A DNA stretch of 64,000 nt from Rubrobacter indicoceani (GCF_003568865.1 NZ_CP031115.1:1364001-1428000); one strand, 5' to 3'. Positions 16,340 through 25,536 are shown, numbered from the stretch's first letter. Made by a program: numbers and translations. The notes: a model not told the origin generated them from the letters alone.

Positions 16340-17572
16340 ATGACTATCGAGAGCAAGCCGAGTACGTCGAGCCCGTTCAGCCCGATAGAGGAGGTGCTGG
16401 AGGACTACCGTCAGGGGAAGATGGTCATCGTGTGCGATGACGAAGACCGCGAGAACGAGGGCGATATAACCGTCGCGGCGGAGATGGTCACCGCGGAGCA
16501 GATCACCTTTATGGCCATACACGCCCGGGGTCTTATCTGCCTGCCGATGGCCGGAGAGCTTATAGACAAGCTCCAGATCCCGGACATGGCCCGCCACAAC
16601 ACCGAGCCGCTCGGGACGGCGTTCACCGCTTCGATAGAGGCGCGGCACGGGATCACGACGGGTATCTCCGCCGCCGACCGGGCGCACACCTGCCGGGTGG
16701 CCGTGTCAAAGGATACGGGGCCGGAAGACCTCGTCATGCCGGGGCATATGTTCCCGCTCCGGGCGAGGCCGGACGGGACGCTGGAGCGCGGCGGTCAGAC
16801 GGAGGGTGCGGTCGACCTCTCGCGCATCTGCGGCCTGCGTCCGGCGGGGGTGATATGCGAGATCATGAACGACGACGGGACGATGGCCCGCGTGCCGGAG
16901 CTTGCGGAGTTCTCCAGAAAACACGGTATCAAGATGGTGACCATCGAGCAGATAGCCGAGTACCGCAAGAACAACGGCGTGAACGTCAGACGCGCCGCCG
17001 AGGCGAAGCTCCCGACAGAGTTCGGGGACTTCCGGGTAAACGCCTACGAGAACGACGGAAACAAACTCACCGACCTCGCCGTGATCGTCGGTGAGCCGGA
17101 GAACAAAAAAGATGTTCTGGTGCGGCTTCACTCCGCGTGCCTGACGGGCGACGCGCTCCACTCGCTCCGGTGCGACTGCGGCGAGCAACTGGAGGCGGCG
17201 ATGAAGAACATCGCCGCCGAGGGCGAGGGCGTCATAATCTATCTCCAGCAGGAGGGACGCGGCATCGGCCTTCTGAACAAGATGAAGGCGTATCACCTCC
17301 AGGACGAGGGCCGCGACACGGTCGAGGCAAACGAAGAGCTGGGCCTTGCAGCGGACATGCGCGACTACGGCATCGGAGCGCGGATACTCGAGGACCTCGG
17401 CATCAAAAGCGTCCGGCTGATGACGAACAACCCGGAGAAGATAGAAGGCCTCAAGAACTTCGGGGTGAGCGTCTCCGAGCGGGTCCAGATCGAGGTCACC
17501 CCGAACGACTACAACGAGCGCTACCTGAAGACGAAGCGCGAGAAGATGAACCACGAACTCAGGGAGGTCTAG
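16340..17572 (+). CDS. ribBA: DHBP synthase / GTP cyclohydrolase II fusion RibBA
   Basis: A 410-residue bifunctional enzyme that supplies both precursors of riboflavin. The N-terminal DHBP synthase converts ribulose-5-P (motifs CDDEDRENEGD, RHGITTGISAADRA). The C-terminal GTP cyclohydrolase II has zinc cysteines in CLTGDALHSLRCDCGEQL and the catalytic QQEGRGIGL. ATG 16340 follows an AGGAG tract at 16327-16331; an upstream in-frame start at 16262 lies within ribE. Confidence 0.96.
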   Translation: MTIESKPSTSSPFSPIEEVLEDYRQGKMVIVCDDEDRENEGDITVAAEMVTAEQITFMAIHARGLICLPMAGELIDKLQIPDMARHNTEPLGTAFTASIEARHGITTGISAADRAHTCRVAVSKDTGPEDLVMPGHMFPLRARPDGTLERGGQTEGAVDLSRICGLRPAGVICEIMNDDGTMARVPELAEFSRKHGIKMVTIEQIAEYRKNNGVNVRRAAEAKLPTEFGDFRVNAYENDGNKLTDLAVIVGEPENKKDVLVRLHSACLTGDALHSLRCDCGEQLEAAMKNIAAEGEGVIIYLQQEGRGIGLLNKMKAYHLQDEGRDTVEANEELGLAADMRDYGIGARILEDLGIKSVRLMTNNPEKIEGLKNFGVSVSERVQIEVTPNDYNERYLKTKREKMNHELREV

Positions 17573-17573
17573 G

Positions 17574-18095
17574 ATGGACCGTGCATCGCGCGTGAAGCAT
17601 GTCGAGGGGGACCTGTCGGCGGTCGGGCTCCGCATCGGGGTCGTGGCTTCGCGCTTCAACGACTTTATAGTGAAACCGCTTCTGGAGGGGACCCTTGAGG
17701 CGGTCGAGCGACACGGCGGCGACCTCGGCGCGGTGCGCGTGGCCTGGGTCCCGGGGGCCCACGAACTGCCGGTCGCGGCGAGCCGCATGGCCCGCACCGG
17801 AGACTTCGACGCTCTTGTCTGCATCGGGACCGTTATACGCGGCTCGACGGCGCACTTCGACTACGTCGCCGGAGGTGCGGCGAGCGGCATCATAAGCGCG
17901 TCGCTGGATACGGATGTGCCGATCATCTTCGGCGTGATCACGACCGAGAACATCGAGCAGGCAATAGAACGGGCCGGCACCAAGCTCGGTAATAAGGGCT
18001 TCGAGGCCGGGGCCGCAGCAATAGAGATGGCGAACCTGATGGCCCGCATCGGAGACGGTGCAAAGGACAAGGGCGGGTCGCTCTCCGCCCGCTAG
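17574..18095 (+). CDS. ribH: 6,7-dimethyl-8-ribityllumazine synthase
   Basis: A 173-residue lumazine synthase, the penultimate step of riboflavin synthesis, normally an icosahedral or pentameric assembly. Motifs are VASRFNDFI, the PGAHELPVAA loop, CIGTVIRGSTAHFDYVAGGAASGI with the catalytic His, and VIFGVITTENIEQAIERAGTK. It starts one base after the ribBA stop and closes the rib operon; a strong terminator follows. Confidence 0.96.
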   Translation: MDRASRVKHVEGDLSAVGLRIGVVASRFNDFIVKPLLEGTLEAVERHGGDLGAVRVAWVPGAHELPVAASRMARTGDFDALVCIGTVIRGSTAHFDYVAGGAASGIISASLDTDVPIIFGVITTENIEQAIERAGTKLGNKGFEAGAAAIEMANLMARIGDGAKDKGGSLSAR

Positions 18096-18112
18096 AAGGT
18101 CCCCGCCCACGA

Positions 18113-18150
18113 AAAAGAGGGGGTCGGATAAAGCTCCGACCCCCTCTTTT
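18113..18150. terminator. Bidirectional intrinsic terminator between ribH and rpmB
   Basis: A perfect 16-bp inverted repeat, 18113-18128 with 18135-18150, core GAGGGGGTCGGA, has a 6-base loop. It ends in TTTT on the + strand and, by symmetry, on the - strand. It sits between convergent genes and can end both transcripts. It is the clearest terminator in the window. Confidence 0.9.
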
Positions 18151-18192
18151 GTTCCGTACTCCGGTTTCGGGCCGGGGTTCGGCCTCTTTTCG

Positions 18193-18411
18193 CTAGACCG
18201 CCTGCGAGACCGGGGTCTTTGCGGAGACCTTCTGGAGTTTAAACGCCTTCAGGCAGGACGTGCAGGCCCAGACGCGCTTCTGAGCCGCGCCTTCCTGGAT
18301 GCGGATCTTCTGCAGGTTCGGGTTCCAGCGACGACGGGTGGCCCTCAGCGAGTGGCTGCGAGCGTTTCCGAACGAAGGCTTCTTGCCGCATGAGTAACAG
18401 ATTTTCGCCAC
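18193..18411 (-). CDS. rpmB: 50S ribosomal protein L28
   Basis: A 72-residue ribosomal protein of the large subunit. The sequence keeps [20 protein letters not shown] and [12 protein letters not shown]. Two CxxC pairs (C5/C8 and C49/C52) make it the zinc-binding form. GTG start, minus strand. A TACAAT on the minus strand at 18500-18495 is a plausible promoter with about an 80-base leader. Confidence 0.95.
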   Translation of the reverse strand: MAKICYSCGKKPSFGNARSHSLRATRRRWNPNLQKIRIQEGAAQKRVWACTSCLKAFKLQKVSAKTPVSQAV

Positions 18412-18494
18412 GAGTCTTTCTCCTATGCTACGATACCGAACTGAAATTTAGCCCTTCCGCGTCAGGTTCAGACGCACACGGGCGACAGCGGAAG

Positions 18495-18500
18495 ATTGTA
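18495..18500 (-). promoter_or_regulatory. Candidate rpmB -10 element
   Basis: The minus strand reads TACAAT here, about 84 bases before the rpmB GTG. The remaining 220 bases between rpmB and the DAK2 gene must also hold the divergent promoter, but I see no convincing + strand element there. Confidence 0.4.
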
Positions 18501-18631
18501 TCAGACATCCAGAAGAACCGAAGGATCTGCCTCTTGGGGCCGGGTGCGACTCGCTTCGATTCGGGGGAGTTCGGAAGGAAACTGCAAATGCGCGACAGCC
18601 TCGCCGGTGGCGAGTGGGAGAGGGGATCTTA

Positions 18632-20257
18632 GTGACGATCAGGATGGCGTTCATCGTCGCGGCGGCGCACGCCGCCCTGAAGGCTCAGGCGGCGAGGATC
18701 AACGCCCTGAACGTCTATCCCGTCCCCGACGGCGATACGGGTACCAATATGCTTCTGACCCTTGAATCCATCCTGAAAGAGGCGAAGGCCCGCTCCTACG
18801 AGAACGTCGAGGCGGCGGTCAAGGCCGGGGCGCGGGCCGCGCTTATGGGGGCGCGGGGGAACTCCGGCGTTATCCTCTCGCAGATGATCCGGGGCGGCTG
18901 CGAGGTTCTCGCCCGCCGCTCGACGTTCACCGCCGAGGACTTCGCCGCCGCCCTCGAAGGGGCGCAGGAACGGGCTTACGCCTCGACCCGCCAGCCGGTG
19001 GAAGGCACGATGCTCACCGTTATAAAGGATGCCGCGACCGCCGCCCGTGAAGCCCTCGCCGTGAAGGGGCACGATCTGCAGTCCGTCGTGAAGGCCTCCG
19101 CGCTTGAAGCGCACGCCTCCGTGAAGCGCACGCCGCAGAAGCTCGCGGTCCTCAAGGAGGCCGGGGTCGTGGACGCCGGGGGCCTCGGGGTCGCGGTTAT
19201 CCTTGACGGCATCCACGCCGTTATCTCCGGGGAGAAAATAGAAACCTCCGAGGAGGAGGAACCTCTGGAGAAAAGCGTTGTCGGGCCGGATCTCGACGCC
19301 ATCCACGCCGGGGAAGAGGCGTGGGGATACTGCACGGAGTTTATCGTAACGGGGTTTACCGGCGATGCTCAGGCGTTTGAGGATCACGTAGAGGAAGTTG
19401 GTCAGAGCGTGCTGGTCATCTCGGACGACGACCTGGTGAAGGTGCACCTTCACACGCAGGACCCCGGTGCGATCATGAGCTACGCCGGGCGCTTCGGGCG
19501 GCTGACGGGGATCAAGGTAGACGACATGGAGGCTCAGGTCGGGTCGAGGCTGGATCGTCCCGGTTCGAAGGCCGCAGGCGAGATCCCGACCGGCACGGTC
19601 GCCGTCGTGGCGGCGAGCCGGGGTTCGGGAAACCGTCGGCTCTTCGAGGAGATGGGGGCGCTGGTCATCGAGGGCGGTCAGGGCGCAAATCCGAGCGCGC
19701 AGGACTTCGCCGAGGCGGTCGGGGAGGCCGTTCGCCGGAGCGGCGCGGAGGGCGTCGTGCTGCTCCCGAACAACAAGAACGTCATCGCGACCGCCGAGCA
19801 GGTCGCACAGCTCGTTGCGGTCGAGGTTTCGGTCGTGCCGACAAAGACGCTCGTGGCGGGCCTCTCGGTGATGGTCGCCTTCGACGCCTCCGAAACCGCC
19901 GGGGATGTAACAGAGGAGATGAACGAGGTCCTTGCGGAGCTTCAGACCGTCGAGGTCACGCGGGCGGTCCGGGATGCTACGGTGGACGGTCGGGAGGTCG
20001 CGAAAGGCTCGTTTATGGCGCTTCTGGACGGAAATCTGGCGTCGGTCGGCAAGAGCGTCGAAGCGGTGGCGGTGGAGGCCGCCGGGGTCATGATCTCCTC
20101 CGGAGCGGACCTTGTTACGCTGCTCTGCGGTGAGGAACTGGACAAAGGAGAACTGGAGGAGATAGTGGCGCGGATAGAGTCGCTCGACGGCGATGTAGAG
20201 GTGGAGATTCGGGACGGCGGGCAGCCGCTCTATCCGCTTCAGATGGCGGCCGAGTAA
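18632..20257 (+). CDS. fakA: DAK2-domain fatty acid kinase subunit A-like protein (YloV/FakA)
   Basis: A 541-residue protein. The N-terminal DAK2/DhaL-like domain has the Mg-ATP motif NVYPVPDGDTGTNM (about residues 20-33) and the GARGNSGVI loop. The middle and C-terminal domains are FakA-like. FakA phosphorylates fatty acids held by FakB, and the DegV/FakB gene follows directly. GTG 18632 sits after a GGGAGAGGGG tract; an in-frame GTG at 18614 overlaps that tract. The kinase role rests on family knowledge and the neighbour. Confidence 0.85.
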   Translation: MTIRMAFIVAAAHAALKAQAARINALNVYPVPDGDTGTNMLLTLESILKEAKARSYENVEAAVKAGARAALMGARGNSGVILSQMIRGGCEVLARRSTFTAEDFAAALEGAQERAYASTRQPVEGTMLTVIKDAATAAREALAVKGHDLQSVVKASALEAHASVKRTPQKLAVLKEAGVVDAGGLGVAVILDGIHAVISGEKIETSEEEEPLEKSVVGPDLDAIHAGEEAWGYCTEFIVTGFTGDAQAFEDHVEEVGQSVLVISDDDLVKVHLHTQDPGAIMSYAGRFGRLTGIKVDDMEAQVGSRLDRPGSKAAGEIPTGTVAVVAASRGSGNRRLFEEMGALVIEGGQGANPSAQDFAEAVGEAVRRSGAEGVVLLPNNKNVIATAEQVAQLVAVEVSVVPTKTLVAGLSVMVAFDASETAGDVTEEMNEVLAELQTVEVTRAVRDATVDGREVAKGSFMALLDGNLASVGKSVEAVAVEAAGVMISSGADLVTLLCGEELDKGELEEIVARIESLDGDVEVEIRDGGQPLYPLQMAAE

Positions 20258-20258
20258 C

Positions 20259-21074
20259 GTGTCCATCGCTATAGTCACCGACTCGACGACGACGCTCACC
20301 CCCGAGGAGCAGGCCAGGCCGGACATCCGGGTCGTGCCGCTGACGTTCCACTTCGGGGCGGAGGAGACCTACGTGGACAAGGTAGACCTCTCCAACGCGG
20401 AGTTTTACCAGCGGCTCAAGGAATCGAGCGATTTCCCGACAACCTCGCAGCCGCCGGTCGGGGCGTTCGTCGAGGCGTACAGGAGCCTCTCGGCCTACGA
20501 CAGCATCCTGGTCCTGACGATCTCCGGTGTTTTGAGCGGTACGGTGGAGTCGGCCCGGAGCGCGGCCCGGATGGTGGACGTTCCCGTGGAGGTGGTGGAC
20601 ACGAAGAGTGCGGAGTTCGGGGCGGCCCTGATCCTCCGCCGCGCCCTTGCGGTTATAGACGGCGGCGGCACGTTCGAGGAGGCGCGGCGGGCGGCGGAAC
20701 AGGCCGTCCGCAGGACCGACGTCTACTTCGCGGTCGGAACGCTCGAGTACCTTGCAAAGAGCGGTCGCATCGGACGGGCGCAGAAGCTTTTCGGCTCGGC
20801 GCTGGATATACGCCCGATCCTGACCCTCGTTGACGGCGAGGTCCACCCGCACAAGCGTGTCCGGGGCCGCAAGCGTCAGATGAGCGCGCTCGTGGAGAGG
20901 CTCTCGCCCTGTGTGGCGGAGGGCCGGGATTTCTACTTCGGCCACATAGACGCCGAAGCCGCCGCCCGCGAGCTGGCCGAGAGGCTCGGTGTTCAGAACG
21001 CGGAGTTCTCGGAGATCGGGGGCGTCGTGGGCTGCCACGTCGGTCCGGGAGCCTTCGGGGTCGCCTGTCTCTGA
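20259..21074 (+). CDS. DegV family fatty acid-binding protein (FakB-like)
   Basis: A 271-residue DegV protein. It starts IAIVTDSTTTLTPEE, has the fatty-acid-carboxylate-binding ILTISGVLSGT loop, and ends with a VGCHVGPGAFGVA motif typical of the family. These proteins bind a fatty acid and present it to FakA for phosphorylation; acyl phosphate is then used by PlsX/PlsY for phospholipid synthesis. The gene starts with GTG one base after the fakA-like stop, supporting a working pair. Confidence 0.88.
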   Translation: MSIAIVTDSTTTLTPEEQARPDIRVVPLTFHFGAEETYVDKVDLSNAEFYQRLKESSDFPTTSQPPVGAFVEAYRSLSAYDSILVLTISGVLSGTVESARSAARMVDVPVEVVDTKSAEFGAALILRRALAVIDGGGTFEEARRAAEQAVRRTDVYFAVGTLEYLAKSGRIGRAQKLFGSALDIRPILTLVDGEVHPHKRVRGRKRQMSALVERLSPCVAEGRDFYFGHIDAEAAARELAERLGVQNAEFSEIGGVVGCHVGPGAFGVACL

Positions 21075-21093
21075 AGCGCGGCTGAAACCGGAG

Positions 21094-23214
21094 GTGGCGG
21101 AGCTCCCACCCGGACGCACGACCTTCTCCGACCTCCGGCGGCGTCCGGCGCGGGAGCTACCCGGCGTCGGGCCGCGCATCGAGGCGGGCCTGCGGGAACT
21201 CGGCATCACCTCGCTCGCCGACCTTGTCTCGCACTACCCGTCCCGCCACGAAGACCTCTCCAACGTAAAGAAGATAAGCGACCTGCGCGTCGGGGAGCGC
21301 GCAACGGTCTTTGCCCGGGTAATCGATACAAAGGGCATCGGACGTCCGGTGCGCGGCAGGTCGCCGGGGTTCTCCGTAACGCTGTACGACGGGACGGGCT
21401 ACATGCCCGCGACGGTCTGGGGCCGGCAGTGGCTCCAGTCCCAGCTTCAGCCCGAGACCTGCGTCGTGGTCTCGGGCGAGGTGCAGCGGAAGTACGGGCT
21501 TCAGATCTCGGTTAAGGGCATCGAGGTCGTGGACAGCTACAACCCCGATGAGGGGACCGCCGGACCGCACGCCGGGTCGTTTGTCCCCGTCTACCCGACA
21601 AACCGGAACATCGCCGCCCGCCGGCTGCGCTCCCTTGTCCACCGCGCCCTCGACGAAACCGGGCACATCCTCGACCCGCTCCCCCTCGGCGTTATCGAAT
21701 CGCAAGACCTCGTGAACCTCGACGACGCAGTTCAGGAGATCCACTTCCCAAGCACAAAGGCCTCCCTGAAAGAAGCCCTGCGCCGACTGGTCTTTCACGA
21801 ATTATTTATAATACAAGCAGCTCTGGCGGCGCGTAAGGCTCGCACGGAGGCGACCGAGGTGGGCCGGTCGAACGCGGGTGACGGGCGACTGCTCAACCGC
21901 TTCGTGAAGGGGTTGTCGTTCGGGTTCACGGGGGCTCAGGAGCGGGCGATAGCGGAGGTTCTGCAGGACATGCGCCTGGAGCGTCCGATGCGGCGGCTTC
22001 TTCAGGGGGATGTCGGGAGCGGCAAGACGGCCGTTGCGGTTGCGGCCCTGCTCACGGCGGTCGAGTCGGGGGGGCAGGGTGCGATCATGGCCCCGACCGA
22101 GGTTCTGGCCGAGCAGCACTTCATCTCTTTCACAAAGGATCTGGAGGACTTACCCGTGAAGGTCGTTCTGCTGACGGGTTCTCAGGGGGCGAAGGAGCGG
22201 CGGAAGAACCTTGAGGCCGTTGCGTCGGGCGAGGCGCACGTCGTTATCGGGACGCACGCGCTGATACAGAAGGGCGTCGAGTTCAACGGTCTTTCGCTGG
22301 TGGTCGTTGACGAACAGCACCGTTTCGGGGTGGCGCAGCGCACGACGATAAAGGAGAAAGGCACGACGCCGGATACGCTTGTCATGACCGCGACCCCGAT
22401 ACCCCGTACGCTGTCTTTGACGCTTTACGGCGACCTCGAAGTCTCGGTTATAGACGAGTTGCCGCCGGGGCGTAAGCCCGTCGAGACAAACGTTATCTCC
22501 GTGGCGGAGCGGCTCGATGCGTACGAGGCCGTCGGCCGCGAGCTGGACGCTGGACGGCAGGCGTACGTTATATGTCCGCTTGTCGAGGAGTCCGAGGCGC
22601 TCGAAGATGTCAGAGCGGCGGAGGAACTGCACGAAGAGCTTACCTCTGAGGTCTATCCGGACCGCTCGGTCGGGCTTCTGCACGGTCGGATGAAAGCCGC
22701 GGAGAAGCGCGAGGTGATGGCCGACTTCAACGCCCGGCGCATAGACGTTCTTGTTGCGACGGTGGTGGTGGAGGTTGGGGTGAACGTGCCGAACGCGAGC
22801 GCGATCGTCATAGAAGGCGCGGAAAGGTTCGGACTCTCGCAGCTCCATCAGCTTCGCGGGCGCGTCTGCCGGGGGCTTTACACCCCGTACTGCTACCTCA
22901 TTGCCGCCCCGAAGACCGACGACTCCGAGAAGCGGCTTCAGGCGATGGTCGAGCATCAGGACGGCTTCCGGCTGTCTGAGGTGGACCTTGCGATCCGCGG
23001 TGAGGGCACGCTTTTCGGCGGGCGGCAGAGCGGCATCGCGGACCTGAAGGTCGCAAAGCTTCTGCGCGACCTCGACGTTCTTGTCGAGGCGCGGCGGGAG
23101 GCGTTCGCGCTCGTCGCAAACGACGGGAAGCTGTCGAAGCCGGAGAACAGGCCGCTCAGGCGGGAGATCCGGGAACTGCTCGGGGACGAGGTCGAGTGGC
23201 TGTTCCGGGACTAG
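21094..23214 (+). CDS. recG: ATP-dependent DNA helicase RecG
   Basis: About 706 residues. The N-terminal wedge/OB region has LPGVGPRIEAGLRELGI and LVSHYPSRHED. The superfamily 2 core has Walker A GDVGSGKTAVA, the DEQH box (VVVDEQHRFGV), TATPIPRTL, and the RecG C-terminal HQLRGRVCRG. It remodels stalled forks and Holliday junctions. The start is uncertain: GTG 21094 is 19 bases after the DegV stop but overlaps its best purine tract, and a CTG at 21082 is possible. Confidence 0.93.
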   Translation: MAELPPGRTTFSDLRRRPARELPGVGPRIEAGLRELGITSLADLVSHYPSRHEDLSNVKKISDLRVGERATVFARVIDTKGIGRPVRGRSPGFSVTLYDGTGYMPATVWGRQWLQSQLQPETCVVVSGEVQRKYGLQISVKGIEVVDSYNPDEGTAGPHAGSFVPVYPTNRNIAARRLRSLVHRALDETGHILDPLPLGVIESQDLVNLDDAVQEIHFPSTKASLKEALRRLVFHELFIIQAALAARKARTEATEVGRSNAGDGRLLNRFVKGLSFGFTGAQERAIAEVLQDMRLERPMRRLLQGDVGSGKTAVAVAALLTAVESGGQGAIMAPTEVLAEQHFISFTKDLEDLPVKVVLLTGSQGAKERRKNLEAVASGEAHVVIGTHALIQKGVEFNGLSLVVVDEQHRFGVAQRTTIKEKGTTPDTLVMTATPIPRTLSLTLYGDLEVSVIDELPPGRKPVETNVISVAERLDAYEAVGRELDAGRQAYVICPLVEESEALEDVRAAEELHEELTSEVYPDRSVGLLHGRMKAAEKREVMADFNARRIDVLVATVVVEVGVNVPNASAIVIEGAERFGLSQLHQLRGRVCRGLYTPYCYLIAAPKTDDSEKRLQAMVEHQDGFRLSEVDLAIRGEGTLFGGRQSGIADLKVAKLLRDLDVLVEARREAFALVANDGKLSKPENRPLRREIRELLGDEVEWLFRD

Positions 23215-23233
23215 GCTCGATAAAGGGGACTTC

Positions 23234-23797
23234 GTGCGGGTGATCTCGGGCAGCGCGCGCGGCGTCCGGCTTTCGGGCGTCCCGGAGAACGTCCGACCGA
23301 CCTCCGACCGGGTGCGCGAGAGCGTCTTCAACTCACTGGGCCAGTTCTTCAGGGGCGGGGCGGTTCTGGACCTCTACGCCGGGACGGGTGCTCTTGGAAT
23401 CGAAGCCCTCAGCCGGGGCTGTGAGCGGGCTGTTTTCGTGGAGAAGGACCACAAAAACGCGCGGGTTATCCGGAAAAACCTTGAAGCGGCGCGTCTTCTG
23501 GAGCGGGCCGAAATCGTTGTTGGGGAGACAAAGCGCGAAGCGTCGCGGCTCGTGGGCGACACTGGCAAGGAATTCAATTTGATCTTCTGCGACCCTCCCT
23601 ATAGAATCGCCCGCGTAGAGGTGGGGGGGATCATCAGGGTCATACCCGACCTGCTCGCTGCGGAAGGAACCCTCGTGCTTGAGGCCGACGAGAGCCTGGA
23701 AGACCTTGTCGGGGGGGCGGGGCTTCGGTGCAGGGTCCGGAAATACGGGGGGACGTTCATTACCAGAGCCTGGAAAGAGAGCGAGAACGAGGTTTGA
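23234..23797 (+). CDS. rsmD: 16S rRNA (guanine-966-N2) methyltransferase RsmD
   Basis: A 187-residue SAM-dependent methyltransferase. The GTG at 23234 follows AAGGGGAC. It begins VRVISGSARGVRL, has the SAM-binding DLYAGTGALGIEALSRG motif and the catalytic DPPY in LIFCDPPYRIA. An in-frame frame opens upstream at 23081 within recG and is not used. The stop overlaps coaD (TTGA). Confidence 0.93.
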   Translation: MRVISGSARGVRLSGVPENVRPTSDRVRESVFNSLGQFFRGGAVLDLYAGTGALGIEALSRGCERAVFVEKDHKNARVIRKNLEAARLLERAEIVVGETKREASRLVGDTGKEFNLIFCDPPYRIARVEVGGIIRVIPDLLAAEGTLVLEADESLEDLVGGAGLRCRVRKYGGTFITRAWKESENEV

Positions 23798-24297
23798 GTA
23801 CCGCGATATACCCCGGCAGCTTCGACCCGCCAACGCTCGGACACGTGGACGTAGCGGAGCGGGCGGCAGGCATCTTCGAGGGGGTCGTCATCTGCGTCGG
23901 GAGCAACGTCAGAAAAGATTCGGCGCGGCTTTCGGGGGAGGAACGGGCCGCTCTGGTCAGGGCCGCAGTCGGTCATATAGGCAACGTAGAGGTCGAAGTG
24001 ATGAGCGGGCTTCTGATAGACTTTGCCCGCGAGAGGGACATCCGGGTCGTCGTGAAAGGACTCCGGGATGTTCGGGACTTCGGAGCGGAGCAGGAACAGG
24101 CTCTGTTGAACCGGACGATGGCACCGGAGATTGAGACGGTCTTCGTCGTCTCCGACGTGCGCTACGGTTTTGTCTCGTCGAGTGCGGTGAGGGAGATCTC
24201 GCTCCACGGCGGCGAAGTGCGCGAGATGGTTCCGGGCGGCATACTTGAGGACGTGCAGCGGCTCTACGGTCGCGGCGAACGGTCGAAAAGGATATAA
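23794..24297 (+). CDS. coaD: Phosphopantetheine adenylyltransferase
   Basis: A 167-residue CoA synthesis enzyme that joins phosphopantetheine and ATP to dephospho-CoA. It has the nucleotidyltransferase motif YPGSFDPPTLGH, the VVKGLRDVRDF substrate loop and YGFVSSSAVREI (the ISSS/T-type motif). TTG start overlaps the rsmD stop. The rsmD-coaD pair is a conserved bacterial arrangement. Confidence 0.95.
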   Translation: MSTAIYPGSFDPPTLGHVDVAERAAGIFEGVVICVGSNVRKDSARLSGEERAALVRAAVGHIGNVEVEVMSGLLIDFARERDIRVVVKGLRDVRDFGAEQEQALLNRTMAPEIETVFVVSDVRYGFVSSSAVREISLHGGEVREMVPGGILEDVQRLYGRGERSKRI

Positions 24298-24336
24298 AGG
24301 TTATAGAGGCGAATGACAGGTAGAGGACTTTAGACT

Positions 24337-24801
24337 ATGGACGTACTGGTGTTGATAGACAGGTTGGAAGAGCTGGTCGAGGACGCCCGGAGCTTCCCAG
24401 GTTTCGGCAACACCGCCATGGTTGACCGGGATGCGGCCTTCGACGTCATCGACCAGATGCGCCAGACGATACCGGAGGAGCTCAAGCAGGCGCGCTGGAT
24501 CGTCAAGGAGCGTCAGGCGATGCTCGACGAGGCCAGAAGCGAGTCCGACCGGATAATCCGCATGGCTCAGGAGGAGTCCGAGAAGATCACCTCCGACGAG
24601 GAGGTCCTGAAGCGCGCCGAGAAGCGCAGCGCGGAGATCATGGAAGACTCAAGAAGGCGTGAGCGTGAGATCCGTCTCGGGGCCGAAGACTACGCCGATG
24701 AGGTTCTTGCAAACCTTGAAGACAACCTCGGCAAGCTCCTCGAAGCCGTGCAGCGCGGTCGGTCGAAGCTGCAGGGCGCCCCGGAGGACGAGCAGCAGTA
24801 A
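24337..24801 (+). CDS. SepIVA-like coiled-coil protein
   Basis: A 154-residue, highly helical and charged protein. It starts MDVLVLIDRLEELVEDARSFP, then has a long coiled coil (about residues 45-140), and an acidic end. Actinobacteria carry such a protein between coaD and the DUF177-rpmF genes; the mycobacterial member, SepIVA, is a DivIVA-type protein needed for septation and cell-wall synthesis. Assignment here rests on gene order and general architecture; direct similarity could not be tested. Confidence 0.6.
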   Translation: MDVLVLIDRLEELVEDARSFPGFGNTAMVDRDAAFDVIDQMRQTIPEELKQARWIVKERQAMLDEARSESDRIIRMAQEESEKITSDEEVLKRAEKRSAEIMEDSRRREREIRLGAEDYADEVLANLEDNLGKLLEAVQRGRSKLQGAPEDEQQ

Positions 24802-24847
24802 CGCGCTCCCGCGAGAACGCCTGTTCGGTAATCTCGGCGATTCGTAA

Positions 24848-24853
24848 TACAAT
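24848..24853 (+). promoter_or_regulatory. Candidate -10 element for DUF177-rpmF
   Basis: TACAAT ends 9 bases before the ATG at 24863 and a TTCGGT lies 18 bases upstream (24824-24829). With start so close, the transcript would be nearly leaderless. The gap from 24802 to 24862 holds nothing else. Confidence 0.4.
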
Positions 24854-24862
24854 AGCCCGGTT

Positions 24863-25321
24863 ATGAACGAAACCGTCTTTTTAAAGAGGCCCGACGCGGA
24901 GATCGGAGACCGGCAGGAGCACCGGGTCGAACTCGGACTTGAACCCTTCGACCTGCACGGTCGTCACCACGAGGTATCGTCCGCCGCCGTCGAGATAGCC
25001 GTGACCCGGCTGACCGACGGCATTCACCTCGACCTTGATTTCGATGTCTCGGTAAAGACGACGTGCGACCGGACGCTCGATGATGTAACGCTCGCTGTGG
25101 GCTTCACCGAGTCGGAGTTCATAGAGAAGCCGGACGACGACGAACTGGCGGTCGTTGACTGGACGTTCGACCCGAAGCTCTACGCCGAGCGGGCGATACC
25201 GAGCGAGGTCCCGATGCAGGTCTTCTCCGAGGGGAGCGAGCCGGTCGGCGTAGAGCCGGAAGAAAAGCAGATAGATGCCCGGTGGAAAGGTCTGGACGAC
25301 CTTTTCGCATCGGGGTTCTGA
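24863..25321 (+). CDS. DUF177/YceD family protein
   Basis: A 152-residue protein of the YceD/DUF177 family, almost always encoded just before rpmF and linked in other bacteria to 23S rRNA or L32 assembly. The central beta region carries the VKTTCDRTLDDV segment where the first conserved Cys lies; the second Cys motif usual near the C-terminus (CKGLC type) is absent, as in many actinobacterial members. It ends with DARWKGLDDLF. Confidence 0.82.
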   Translation: MNETVFLKRPDAEIGDRQEHRVELGLEPFDLHGRHHEVSSAAVEIAVTRLTDGIHLDLDFDVSVKTTCDRTLDDVTLAVGFTESEFIEKPDDDELAVVDWTFDPKLYAERAIPSEVPMQVFSEGSEPVGVEPEEKQIDARWKGLDDLFASGF

Positions 25322-25350
25322 GACGAAAAACCAACGCAGGAGGTAGAGAC

Positions 25351-25536
25351 ATGGCCGTACCGAAAAAGAAAACCTCGCAGGCTCGCCGGGACCAGCGCCG
25401 GGCACATCACGCCCTCAAGGGGCCGAACCTTATAGCCTGCCCGAACTGCGGCGCGCCGACGGTTTCGCACCGCGTCTGCCGCTCGTGCGGGTACTACCGG
25501 GGCCGTACCGCCGTGGCGGTCGAGATCAACCAGTAG
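25351..25536 (+). CDS. rpmF: 50S ribosomal protein L32
   Basis: A 61-residue ribosomal protein starting [22 protein letters not shown], with a zinc finger CPNCGAP...CRSCGYYRG, the zinc-binding form. ATG 25351 has an AGGAGG tract at 25338-25343; an in-frame start at 25282 lies in the DUF177 gene. Confidence 0.96.
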   Translation: MAVPKKKTSQARRDQRRAHHALKGPNLIACPNCGAPTVSHRVCRSCGYYRGRTAVAVEINQ

